Source of the DNA: CAMLHP01 sp035712285 | GTDB taxonomy: Bacteria > Gemmatimonadota > Gemmatimonadetes > Gemmatimonadales > GWC2-71-9 | Assembly: GCA_035712285.1 (NCBI GenBank) | Contig: DASTBA010000046.1 | Location: 1-45,263, forward strand | DNA: 45,263 bases | Direction of reading: 5' to 3' | In this document: one piece after another, positions 7,542-15,160 of the stretch | How the letters are laid out: each line of letters begins with the position of its first letter | Position numbering within the stretch: the first letter of the stretch is position 1 | Made by a program: the position numbers and the translations under genes | The notes under the pieces: generated by a model | Databases searched by the model: none | The model's input: the letters and a program-made list of their open reading frames with translations, nothing else | Told to the model about the DNA's origin: nothing

Positions 7542-8905
7542 CGCACCGCGTCCTCATCGTGGATGACGAGCCCGGCATCCGGCAGGCGGTCAAGCAAGTG
7601 CTGGAATACGAGGGGATGGAGGTCCGCGCCGCCGGCTCCGGTGGCGAGGCGATCACCGTCTATCCCGACTTCCGGCCCCACGTGGTGTTCCTCGACGTGA
7701 AGATGGCGGGGCTCGACGGGCTGGAGACCCTCAATCGCCTGCGGGACCTCGATCCCGGCGCGGTGATCGTCATGATCTCGGGGCATGGGACCATCGCGAC
7801 GGCGGTGCAGGCGACCCAGCGCGGGGCCTTCGACTTCCTGGAGAAGCCGCTCGATTCCGACCGGTTGCTCGTGACGGTGCGGAAGGCGGCCGAGCACGCC
7901 GACCTCGTCGGCGAGAACCTGCGGCTGCGCGAGGCGGTGAGCCGCCGGCATGCGATGGTCGGGACGAGCCCGGCGCTCGAGTCCACCCGCGAGCTCATCC
8001 GGCGGGTCGGGCCCACCAGCGCCCGGGTGCTCATCACCGGGGACAACGGTACCGGCAAGGAACTCGTGGCGCGCGCGCTGCACGAGGCCTCGCCCCGGCG
8101 CGGCAAGGCGTTCATCGAGGTGAACTGTGCCGCGATTCCCGGGGAGCTGATCGAGAGCGAGCTGTTCGGCCACATGAAGGGATCGTTCACCGGGGCGTTC
8201 GCGGACCGGGCCGGCAAGTTCGAGCAGGCGGATGGCGGCACGCTCTTCCTGGATGAGGTGGGCGACATGTCGCTGGCGGCCCAGGCGAAGCTGCTGCGGG
8301 TCCTGCAGGAGGGCGTCGTCACGCGGATCGGCGGCGCCAAGGCGATCGAGGTGGATGTCCGCGTGCTCGCCGCCACGAACAAGGACCTGTCCGAGGAAAT
8401 CGCCGAGACCCGGTTCCGGGAAGATCTCCTCTACCGCCTCAATGTGGTGGAGATTCATGTGCCGCCGCTGGAGGAACGCCGGGGGGACATTCCCGACCTG
8501 GTGGCGCATTTCACCAGCCAGATCGCCGCCGGCACCGGGGCCACGGCGCGCGGCTTCTCGGCCGAGGCCGTCCAGCGTCTGCAGCGGCGCAACTGGCCCG
8601 GTAACGTGCGCGAGCTCCGGAATGCCGTGGAGCGGCTGCTCATTCTCTCCCCCGGGCGCGAGGTTGCGGCGGCCGACGTGGACCGCATCCTGCCGGCCGA
8701 GGGCGATGACCTCTACACCGGCGCGGAGCCGGACGGCGGTCACACCTTCGAGAGCTTCAAGCAGGACGCCGAACGGGGATTCCTGGCGCAGCAGCTGCGC
8801 GAGCACGACTGGAACGTGAGCGAGACGGCCCGGGCCCTGAAGATGCCGCGGTCCAACCTGTACAAGAAGATCGAACGCTACGGGCTCAAGCGGGAGACGC
8901 CATGA
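7538..8905 (+). CDS. Sigma-54-dependent response regulator (NtrC/NtrX type)
   Basis: A 455-aa transcription activator. The receiver domain (1-120) has acidic residues D9/D10, phosphoacceptor D53 and the conserved lysine in EKPL. The AAA+ domain (140-380) has Walker A GDNGTGKE at 168-175, Walker B GGTLFLDE at 233-240, and the sigma-54 contact loop at 215-220, here GSFTGA rather than GAFTGA. A Fis-type helix-turn-helix is at about 428-450 (WNVSETARALKMPRSNLYKK). The order NtrC-AAA-Fis and the C-terminal KMPRSNLYKKIERYGL resemble NtrX. No histidine kinase is adjacent, so its partner lies elsewhere. It is coupled by 4-base overlaps to an unknown membrane protein on each side. Confidence 0.92.
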   Translation: MTHRVLIVDDEPGIRQAVKQVLEYEGMEVRAAGSGGEAITVYPDFRPHVVFLDVKMAGLDGLETLNRLRDLDPGAVIVMISGHGTIATAVQATQRGAFDFLEKPLDSDRLLVTVRKAAEHADLVGENLRLREAVSRRHAMVGTSPALESTRELIRRVGPTSARVLITGDNGTGKELVARALHEASPRRGKAFIEVNCAAIPGELIESELFGHMKGSFTGAFADRAGKFEQADGGTLFLDEVGDMSLAAQAKLLRVLQEGVVTRIGGAKAIEVDVRVLAATNKDLSEEIAETRFREDLLYRLNVVEIHVPPLEERRGDIPDLVAHFTSQIAAGTGATARGFSAEAVQRLQRRNWPGNVRELRNAVERLLILSPGREVAAADVDRILPAEGDDLYTGAEPDGGHTFESFKQDAERGFLAQQLREHDWNVSETARALKMPRSNLYKKIERYGLKRETP

Positions 8906-9402
8906 GCGATCAGCCGAGGGACTGGGATCGGGAGCTGGCGGACATCGACAAGGTGATCGCGAAGATGCCGGCGCCGGCCCCGGCGCGCGCCGGGGCTCCC
9001 GGCGCCCCGCCCGCGCCGGCTCCACGGAACGCACCACCGGCCACGCGGCGGCGGGATCACGCCGCCACCTGGCTCTGGGTGCTGGTGGGACTGGGGCTCT
9101 CGATCGTCCTGCCGACGTGGCCCTATGCCGCGAACTGCGGCGCCGGGCTGATCGGTTTCCTGGGCGCCGATGCGGCGCTCGTGATCGTCGCCCTCCTCGG
9201 CATGATGGCAAGCTGGCGCGCGCGGCGCGGGCGGGCCAATGCGCTCTCGCTGCTCATGCTGATCTGGGGACTCGCGATCGGTGCCGACGCCGTGCTGCCC
9301 CGGATCGGCTATGCGAAGGCCACTGCCACCTGGCGCTGCACCGCACCGCCGCCGCAACCGACTGCACCGGCCAGCACTGCGCCGACTACGCAAGGCGGTT
9401 AG
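8902..9402 (+). CDS. Unknown small membrane protein
   Basis: A 166-aa protein. Residues 1-22 are charged (DWDRELADIDKVIAKM), residues 24-50 are an Ala/Pro-rich linker, then three hydrophobic helices follow at about 54-74, 80-105 and 112-130. The tail is a Pro/Thr-rich stretch. No family is recognised. The conserved-looking N-terminal acidic helix ahead of a flexible linker could be a cytoplasmic docking segment; that is inference. ATG 8902 overlaps the response-regulator stop by 4 bases, making this the last gene of the larE chain. Confidence 0.7.
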   Translation: MSDQPRDWDRELADIDKVIAKMPAPAPARAGAPGAPPAPAPRNAPPATRRRDHAATWLWVLVGLGLSIVLPTWPYAANCGAGLIGFLGADAALVIVALLGMMASWRARRGRANALSLLMLIWGLAIGADAVLPRIGYAKATATWRCTAPPPQPTAPASTAPTTQGG

Positions 9403-9407
9403 TTTTC
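9400..9407 (+). promoter_or_regulatory. Candidate -10 element for the aldehyde dehydrogenase gene
   Basis: TAGTTTTC overlaps the stop codon of the preceding gene and lies 38 bases before the ATG at 9446. It fits the TAnnTT pattern of this window. No clear -35 is visible. Confidence 0.35.
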
Positions 9408-9445
9408 CCACAGCAGGCAACTCACGACCCACGACTCACGACTCC

Positions 9446-10936
9446 ATGCCCAAGACTTTCCGCAATTTCATCAATGGTGAATGGTCCGACCCCCGCAACG
9501 GCGCCTGGTTCGAGAACCGCAACCCGGCCGATACCAATGATGTGATCGGGCGGTTTCCCGATTCTGGTGCCAGCGACATCGAGGCGGCGGTGCGCTCGGC
9601 GCGCCGCGGCTTCGAGCTCTGGCGCCGGGTGCCGGCGCCCGCCCGCGGCGATGTGCTCCGGCGGGTCGGGGACCTGCTTGTGGCACGGAAGGAACGGCTC
9701 GCCGACGCGATGACGCGCGAGATGGGCAAGGTGCTGGCGGAAACGCGGGGAGACGTGCAGGAGGGAATCGACACCGCCTACTACGCGGCCACCGAGGGAC
9801 GGCGGCTTTTCGGGCACGTGGCGCCGAGCGAACTGCGCCGCAAGTGGGCCATGAGCTACCGGCGGCCGATCGGGGTCGTGGGACTCATCACCCCATTCAA
9901 TTTCCCCCTCGCGATCCCCACCTGGAAGATGTTCCCGGCGCTGCTCTGCGGGAACGCGGTGATCATCAAGCCGTCGGAAGACGTGCCGCATACGGTGCAC
10001 CTGCTGGTGGAGATCCTGCTCGAGGCCGGGCTCCCGCCCGAGGTGATCCAGCTGGTGCACGGCCGGGGCGAGACGGTCGGCCGCGCGCTGGTGGAGCATC
10101 CCCAGGTGCCGGTCATCTCCTTCACCGGCTCCACCGCGACCGGCTCGGTCATCGGCGAGACCTGCGGGCGGATGCACAAGCGGCTGTCGCTCGAGATGGG
10201 CGGCAAGAACGCCATGATCGTCATGGACGACGCCGACCTGGACCTGGCGCTGGACGGCGTGCTCTGGGGCGCGTTCGGCACCACCGGCCAGCGCTGCACC
10301 GCCACCAGCCGGCTGATCGTGCACCGGAAGGTGCATGACCGGTTCGTGCGCGCGGTGGCGGAGGCGGCGGAGCGGCTTCGCCTGGGCGACGGGCGGCAGG
10401 AGAAGGTGGACGTCGGGCCGCTCATCCACGAGGACGCCCGCCGCAAGGTGGAGCACTACGTCGGCGTCGCGGAGGAGGACGGGCTCGAACTGGTGACCGG
10501 CGGCAAGCGTCCCGGCGGCGAACGCCTGGGCCGTGGCTACTTCTTCAAGCCCACGATCTACACGGGGGTGCGTGCCGGGAGCCGGCTGGAGCAGGAGGAA
10601 ATCTTCGGTCCGGTGCTCAGCGTCATCCGGGTGTCGTCGTACGAGGAAGCGGTCAAGGTGAACAACGACGTGCCCTACGGCCTCTCCAGTTCCATCTACA
10701 CCCAGGACGTGAACCGCGCCTTCCGGGCGCTGGAGGACCTGGACAACGGCATCACCTACGTGAACGCCCCCACGATCGGCGCCGAGGCGCACCTGCCGTT
10801 CGGCGGCGTGAAGGCCACCGGCAACGGGCACCGCGAGGGCGGCTGGGAGGTCTATGACTTCTATTCGGAGACCAAGGTCTGCTACGTGGACTACTCCGGC
10901 ACGCTGCAGCGGGCGCAGATTGACAACTATGATTGA
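9446..10936 (+). CDS. NAD(P)-dependent aldehyde dehydrogenase
   Basis: A 496-aa enzyme of the aldehyde dehydrogenase superfamily, oxidising an aldehyde to the acid. Key residues are all present: N152 in TPFNFPLA, the glycine motif SFTGSTATGS at 225-234, general base E250 in LEMGGKN, and nucleophile C284 in GQRCTATSR. The EEIFGPV motif and a C-terminal FGGVKATGNGHREGG are also present. The N-terminus (NFINGEWSD, then NPADTNDVIG) is closest in my memory to alpha-ketoglutaric-semialdehyde or related dehydrogenases, but the substrate cannot be fixed by motif reading. The start is ATG 9446; the frame is open upstream but without recognisable content. It is followed 52 bases later by the sigma factor gene. 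Confidence 0.92.
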   Translation: MPKTFRNFINGEWSDPRNGAWFENRNPADTNDVIGRFPDSGASDIEAAVRSARRGFELWRRVPAPARGDVLRRVGDLLVARKERLADAMTREMGKVLAETRGDVQEGIDTAYYAATEGRRLFGHVAPSELRRKWAMSYRRPIGVVGLITPFNFPLAIPTWKMFPALLCGNAVIIKPSEDVPHTVHLLVEILLEAGLPPEVIQLVHGRGETVGRALVEHPQVPVISFTGSTATGSVIGETCGRMHKRLSLEMGGKNAMIVMDDADLDLALDGVLWGAFGTTGQRCTATSRLIVHRKVHDRFVRAVAEAAERLRLGDGRQEKVDVGPLIHEDARRKVEHYVGVAEEDGLELVTGGKRPGGERLGRGYFFKPTIYTGVRAGSRLEQEEIFGPVLSVIRVSSYEEAVKVNNDVPYGLSSSIYTQDVNRAFRALEDLDNGITYVNAPTIGAEAHLPFGGVKATGNGHREGGWEVYDFYSETKVCYVDYSGTLQRAQIDNYD

Positions 10937-10988
10937 CGGTGGGTAAGGTTCCCGTGTTCTCCGCTCCAGCGTAACGAGGCTCCATCGC

Positions 10989-11858
10989 ATGCGTCCCATG
11001 CAGGTCGGCGGCGGTAAGCGCGGGCCCTCCTTCGATGACAGCTCGCTGGATCAGTACCTGCGGGAGATCAGCCGCTACCCGCTGATTCCGCAGGACGAGG
11101 AGGTGCGTCTGGCGCAGTGCATCCGCCGGGGCGACGAGGAGGCGCTCGACAAGCTGGTGCGCAGCAACCTCCGGTTCGTCGTGTCGGTGGCCAAGAAGTA
11201 CCAGAACCAGGGGGTCTCGCTCTCCGACCTCATCAACGAGGGCAACCTCGGCCTGATCCGCGCCGCCCACAAGTTCGACGAGACCAAGGGCATCAAGTTC
11301 ATCTCCTACGCCGTCTGGTGGATCCGCCAGGCCATCCTCCAGGCCCTGGCGGAGCAGAGCCGCATCGTCCGGGTGCCGCTCAACCGCGCCGGCACGCTGC
11401 ACCGCATCGGCCGGCGCTCGTCGGCGCTCCTCCAGGAGCTGGGACGGGAACCCACCGCCTCCGAGATCGCGGAGGGCATGGACATTTCCATGGAAGAGGT
11501 GGAGAAGACCCTGTCCATCTCGCAGAACCATCTCTCGCTCGACGCGCCGCTCACGCCCGGCGAGGACAACCGCCTCCTGGACTACCTGCCGGACACCCAG
11601 AACCCCGGCCCCGATTCCGAGACCTTCGAGCACGCGCTGAGCGAGTCCATCGAAGAGGTCCTGGCCACGCTCAAGGAGCGGGAAGCCAAGATCCTCCGCC
11701 TCTACTTCGGCCTCGACAGTCCCGAGCCCATGACCCTGGAAGAAATCGGGAGCCTCCTCGGCATCACCCGCGAGCGGGTCCGCCAGATCAAGGAAAAGGC
11801 CATCTCCCGCCTCCGCCACGTGAGCCGCGCCCGGGCGCTCGAAAGCTTCCTGGCCTGA
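10989..11858 (+). CDS. rpoD: RNA polymerase sigma factor, short primary (RpoD/SigA) type without region 1.1
   Basis: A 289-aa sigma-70 family protein. Region 1.2 begins at about residue 18 (LDQYLREISRYPLI). Region 2 is complete, with NLRFVVSVAKKYQNQG and INEGNLGLIRAAHKFDETKG, and 2.4 contains FISYAVWWIRQAILQALAEQ. Region 3 follows, and region 4 ends in LEEIGSLLGITRERVRQIKE. There is no 1.1 and no non-conserved insert. The size and sequence style match the roughly 287-aa primary sigma of Bacteroidota, which reads TAnnTTTG promoters. It could alternatively be a group 2 paralogue; a genome search for a longer RpoD would tell. The start ATG 10989 gives MRPMQVGGGK; a second ATG three codons later is also possible. 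Confidence 0.9.
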   Translation: MRPMQVGGGKRGPSFDDSSLDQYLREISRYPLIPQDEEVRLAQCIRRGDEEALDKLVRSNLRFVVSVAKKYQNQGVSLSDLINEGNLGLIRAAHKFDETKGIKFISYAVWWIRQAILQALAEQSRIVRVPLNRAGTLHRIGRRSSALLQELGREPTASEIAEGMDISMEEVEKTLSISQNHLSLDAPLTPGEDNRLLDYLPDTQNPGPDSETFEHALSESIEEVLATLKEREAKILRLYFGLDSPEPMTLEEIGSLLGITRERVRQIKEKAISRLRHVSRARALESFLA

Positions 11859-11913
11859 GCGGTCCGGCCACCCCGGTTAACAGATCGCCGGGCCCTGCGT
11901 CTCCCCAGCCGTC

Positions 11914-11957
11914 GCGGGCATGGCGCCCGCGCACTTCAGGCTCGGCCTAAGGGCCGG
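11914..11957 (+). other. Structured leader between the sigma gene and the small exported protein
   Basis: Two short GC-rich inverted repeats follow the sigma-factor gene: GCGGGC/GCCCGC (about 11914-11930) and CGGCC/GGCCG with a 4-base loop (about 11944-11957). The second lies directly before the GGGGGAG ribosome-binding site. They lack a T-run, so they are weak terminator candidates. They could equally influence translation of the next gene. Confidence 0.25.
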
Positions 11958-11967
11958 GGGAGACGAA

Positions 11968-12231
11968 ATGAACAGCCTTACCAGGATCCTGGCTGCGGCG
12001 ACGGTCGCGGCCGCCATCAGTGCAGTACCCGCCATGGCCCAGCAGCCCGCGGCCAAGCCGGCGGCCCAGCAGCCGGCCGCCCAGGCCAGCACCACGGCCA
12101 AGACGGCGACCGCCAAGGCGCACACCAAGTCGAAGAAGCACTGGAAGCACGCCAAGGCGGCCAAGACGGCGAAGGCCGCCAAGACGACGGGCACCTCGTC
12201 CACGCCGGCCGACAAGCCGAAGTCGAACTGA
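11968..12231 (+). CDS. Small exported Ala/Lys-rich protein
   Basis: A protein of 87 residues. Residues 1-25 are a clear Sec signal peptide (a short positive end, then ILAAATVAAAISAVPAMA) with predicted cleavage before QQ. The mature part of about 62 residues is low-complexity: first an Ala/Gln/Pro segment (QQPAAKPAAQQPAAQ), then a lysine- and histidine-rich segment (AHTKSKKHWKHAKAAKTAKA) resembling histone-H1 tails. No fold or catalytic motif is evident. GGGGGAG is seven bases before ATG 11968; an upstream ATG at 11920 is not preferred because it would bury the signal peptide. A strong terminator follows, so the gene ends a transcript. A polycationic periplasmic or surface role is a guess. 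Confidence 0.75.
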   Translation: MNSLTRILAAATVAAAISAVPAMAQQPAAKPAAQQPAAQASTTAKTATAKAHTKSKKHWKHAKAAKTAKAAKTTGTSSTPADKPKSN

Positions 12232-12254
12232 GTCTGCGTCTCGCTGAGGTGCAG

Positions 12255-12290
12255 GCGGCCCCCGGAATCCGCATGGATTCCGGGGGCCGC
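12255..12290 (+). terminator. Strong rho-independent terminator
   Basis: A perfect 16-bp stem (left arm 12255-12270, right arm 12275-12290) with loop GCAT is followed by TTGCTTG. It ends the transcript of the small exported protein 23 bases past its stop and precedes yajQ. Confidence 0.88.
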
Positions 12291-12355
12291 TTGCTTGCCC
12301 TCCCCGGCGGGCCCTGCCATTCTTCGGCAGCATTCACTCCCGACCGCGGACTCGC

Positions 12356-12859
12356 ATGGCTTCGACCTCGTCGTTCGACGTCTCCACCGGCGCCGATCTC
12401 CAGGAAGTGGACAACGCCGTCAACCAGGCGCTGAAGGAGATCGGGCAGCGGTACGACTTCAAGGGCACGCACTGCACCATCGAGCTCGACCGTTCCCAGG
12501 CGCTGATCCGCCTCGCCGCCGACGATGACTATCGCATGAACGCGGTCATGGACGTGCTGCGCGGCAAGCTGGTCAAGCGCGGCGTGCCGCTCAAGAATGT
12601 GGAATTCGGCGATCCGGAACCGGCCTCCGGCCAGTCGGTGCGCCGCACCGTGCGCCTCACCCAGGGGATTCCCGTCGACGTGGCCAAGCGCATCCAGCAG
12701 GCCATCAAGCAGGGCGGCTTCCGGAAGGTGCAGGCGACCATCCAGGGGGACGAGGTCCGGGTCTCGAGTCCGTCACGCGACGAGCTGCAGCAGGTGATCG
12801 CGGTGCTGCGCGCGGAGGACTTCGGCATCGAGCTGAGGTTCGGCAATTACCGCGGCTGA
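12356..12859 (+). CDS. yajQ: YajQ family nucleotide-binding protein
   Basis: A 167-aa cytoplasmic protein of the DUF520/YajQ family, made of two ferredoxin-like repeats. Xanthomonas and Pseudomonas members bind cyclic di-GMP and others bind RNA or tRNA. Typical segments are SSFDVSTGADLQEVDNAVNQ, IGQRYDFKGTHCTIEL, KRGVPLKNVEFG and RVSSPSRDELQQVIAVLR. It starts at ATG 12356, with full family length. The SpoIID-domain gene follows and probably overlaps its 3' end (see that entry). No strong promoter match is seen between the terminator at 12290 and the start. Confidence 0.92.
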   Translation: MASTSSFDVSTGADLQEVDNAVNQALKEIGQRYDFKGTHCTIELDRSQALIRLAADDDYRMNAVMDVLRGKLVKRGVPLKNVEFGDPEPASGQSVRRTVRLTQGIPVDVAKRIQQAIKQGGFRKVQATIQGDEVRVSSPSRDELQQVIAVLRAEDFGIELRFGNYRG

Positions 12860-12917
12860 GCGCGCCCGCGCCCTGGCGCTCGTCGTCGCCGTCATCGGTG
12901 GGGGCAGCTGCATTCGC

Positions 12918-14132
12918 ATGGATACCGGCGCGCCGGCGCCGGCCCACGCCCCCCTGGAGGCGCCGGCCGCCGCCCCAGTCGCCTCGCCGGAAGTGCGCGT
13001 CGGTCTCGTGACCGGCGCGGCGTCGGTCACGATCGGCAGCGGGAGCGGTCTGGGTATCTACACGGTGGGCGGGGCGCCGCTCGCCATGCTGCGGGCCGGG
13101 GACACCTGGACCGCGCGCCGGAGCGGACCTGATCTCGTGCTCTCGACCGGCGCCGGGGTGGGTGCCGGGCCTGCCCGGCTGGTTCAGGCGCGCACCGATG
13201 ATCCTGCCGCACTGGTACGTGTCAACGGGCGGGACTATCGCGGGTGGCTGGAACTGTCTCCCGCGGCCGGCGGAGGTGTGACCGTCGTCAACGTCGTGCC
13301 GCTCGAGTTGTACCTGCAGGGCGTGGTGGGCGCCGAAATGGGGGTGCGCCCCGACGCCGACCGCGAGGCACTGGCGGCGCAGGCGATCGTGTCCCGCACC
13401 TACGCGATGCGCAACCGGGGACGTCGGGCCGCCCAGGGGTACGACTACCAGTCCGGCGTCGGCGACCAGGTGTACGCCGGCGTCGGCATGGAGAATCCCG
13501 CCGCCACCCGCGCGGTGCGGGAGACGGCAGGGCTGATCGTCACGTTCGAGGGCCAGCCGATCGACGCGTTCTTCTTCTCCACCTGTGGTGGCCGGACGGA
13601 GCGGGGCACCGAGGTGTTCCGCCAGGCTGATCGCCCGTACCTCCAGTCGGTCTCCGATCTCGCGCCGGACGGGACCGCCTACTGCAGCATCTCCCCGCGC
13701 TTCCAGTGGCGCGAGGAGTTCTCGGGCGAGGCGCTGCGCCAGGCGCTGCGCCAGTATCTGCCCGCCACCATGGGGGTGCCGGCCGCGCGGGTGACGCGCG
13801 TGCGGGACGTGCGGGTGGAGGGCCGCACCGTGTCGGGGCGGGTCCGCGCGCTCAGCATCGAGCTGCCCGACGGATTCGTCTCCATTCCCGGCCCCCAGGT
13901 CCGCCAGGTGCTGCGACAGCCCTCGGCGGACATCCTGCGAAGCACGCTCTTCACGGTCAGCGAGACCCGGTCCGGCGGCCAGGTCACCCGCCTGATCGTC
14001 AACGGATCGGGCGCGGGGCACGGCGTCGGCTTCTGCCAGTGGGGCGCCGTCGGCCGGGCCCGGGCCGGCCAGACTCGCGAGCAGATCGTCGCGGCGTATT
14101 TTCCCGGAACCGGGATCGAACGCGCGTACTAG
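12918..14132 (+). CDS. SpoIID/LytB-domain protein, probably an exported lipoprotein
   Basis: SpoIID-family proteins are lytic transglycosylases or amidase enhancers acting on peptidoglycan. This 404-aa form has an N-terminal beta-rich region, then the SpoIID domain from about residue 110: VVPLELYLQGVVGAEM, EALAAQAIVSRTYAM, FFSTCGGRTERG, and the hallmark GSGAGHGVGFCQWGAVG near the end. The first canonical start is ATG 12918. However, the frame immediately upstream (12873-12911) encodes LALVVAVIGGGSC, a hydrophobic segment ending in a lipobox-like cysteine. The likely true start is therefore upstream. The frame is open only to 12837, and the best candidate is ATT 12846, which has GAGG seven bases before it and lies inside the end of yajQ. 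The next gene starts 11 bases after the stop. Confidence 0.88.
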   Translation: MDTGAPAPAHAPLEAPAAAPVASPEVRVGLVTGAASVTIGSGSGLGIYTVGGAPLAMLRAGDTWTARRSGPDLVLSTGAGVGAGPARLVQARTDDPAALVRVNGRDYRGWLELSPAAGGGVTVVNVVPLELYLQGVVGAEMGVRPDADREALAAQAIVSRTYAMRNRGRRAAQGYDYQSGVGDQVYAGVGMENPAATRAVRETAGLIVTFEGQPIDAFFFSTCGGRTERGTEVFRQADRPYLQSVSDLAPDGTAYCSISPRFQWREEFSGEALRQALRQYLPATMGVPAARVTRVRDVRVEGRTVSGRVRALSIELPDGFVSIPGPQVRQVLRQPSADILRSTLFTVSETRSGGQVTRLIVNGSGAGHGVGFCQWGAVGRARAGQTREQIVAAYFPGTGIERAY

Positions 14133-14143
14133 GCGGAGGCCAC

Positions 14144-15160
14144 ATGGGCGACACGCTGAAGGTCGGCATCATCGGCGGCGGGGCCATCGTGCAGGTGGCG
14201 CACCTGCCGGCCCTGCGCAAGATGAAGGACGTCGAGGTGCTGGCGCTCTGCGACACCGACCTGCCCAAGGCCCGGGCGATCGCCGACCGCTTCGGCGTGC
14301 CCGATGCCTACGACGATATCGAAGACGTGCTGCGCCAGGACGAGCTGGACGCCCTGGTGATCTGCACGCCGAACCACCTCCACGAGGCCCACGTCCTGGC
14401 GGCGCTCGACGCCCGGGTCCACGTGCTGATCGAGAAGCCGCTGGCGATCACGGCGCAGAGCGTGCAGAAGCTCATGCGCGCGGTCGAGAAGAGCGACCGC
14501 GTCGTGATGGTGGGGATGAATCATCGGTACCGCCCCGATGTGCAGATCGTCCGGAGCTTCGTGCAGAGCGGGGAACTGGGGCCGGTGGACAGCGTGCGCG
14601 GGAGCTGGCACGTCTTCCGGCCCAGCCGGGCCCAGCTGGGCTGGCGCCAGCGCCGCGAGCTGGCCGGCGGCGGCGTGATGCTGGACCTCGGTCTCTCGAT
14701 TCTCGACCTGGGGCTCTGGCTGTCGGGCAATCCGGTGCCCGCGCGGGTCACCGCGGCGCTGGATGCGACGGGGGATACCCGTGCGGTGGAACAGTCCGGC
14801 AGCGTGTTCGTGGTCTGCGAGAACGGCGCCTCGTTGTTCGTGGACGTGACCTGGCATCATGTCGGCGAGGGCGAGCGGTTCGGGGTGGGGCTCCGGGGCA
14901 GCAAGGGAACCGCCGCCATCAATCCGCTCAAGGTCTGGAAGGAACTCAACGGGGTGCCGGTGGAAGTGGCGCCCACCGGATCCGTGGGTCGGGAGAACCC
15001 CTTCACCGCGTCGTACCGGGCGGAGTGGGCCCACTTCAAGGCGCTGATCTCGGGGGAGGCGCCGGCTCCGGACCTGCGTGATCACCTGGTGCTGCACCGG
15101 GTCGTGGATGCGATCTACGAATCGGCCGCGCGCGGGAAGGAAGTCGCGGTCAGGCTCTAG
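14144..15160 (+). CDS. Gfo/Idh/MocA family oxidoreductase
   Basis: A 338-aa NAD(P)-dependent sugar or cyclitol dehydrogenase-like protein. The Rossmann motif VGIIGGGAIVQVAHLPAL is at residues 6-23, the family signature EKPLAITAQS at about 92-101, and the catalytic-region lysine/histidine segment around GGGVMLDLGLSILDL. The C-terminal alpha/beta substrate domain is complete (YRAEWAHFKALISG). The substrate is unknown. GGAGG lies six bases before ATG 14144. It follows the SpoIID gene closely and is probably co-transcribed. Its TAG stop overlaps the TAG stop of the convergent MBL gene. Confidence 0.9.
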   Translation: MGDTLKVGIIGGGAIVQVAHLPALRKMKDVEVLALCDTDLPKARAIADRFGVPDAYDDIEDVLRQDELDALVICTPNHLHEAHVLAALDARVHVLIEKPLAITAQSVQKLMRAVEKSDRVVMVGMNHRYRPDVQIVRSFVQSGELGPVDSVRGSWHVFRPSRAQLGWRQRRELAGGGVMLDLGLSILDLGLWLSGNPVPARVTAALDATGDTRAVEQSGSVFVVCENGASLFVDVTWHHVGEGERFGVGLRGSKGTAAINPLKVWKELNGVPVEVAPTGSVGRENPFTASYRAEWAHFKALISGEAPAPDLRDHLVLHRVVDAIYESAARGKEVAVRL

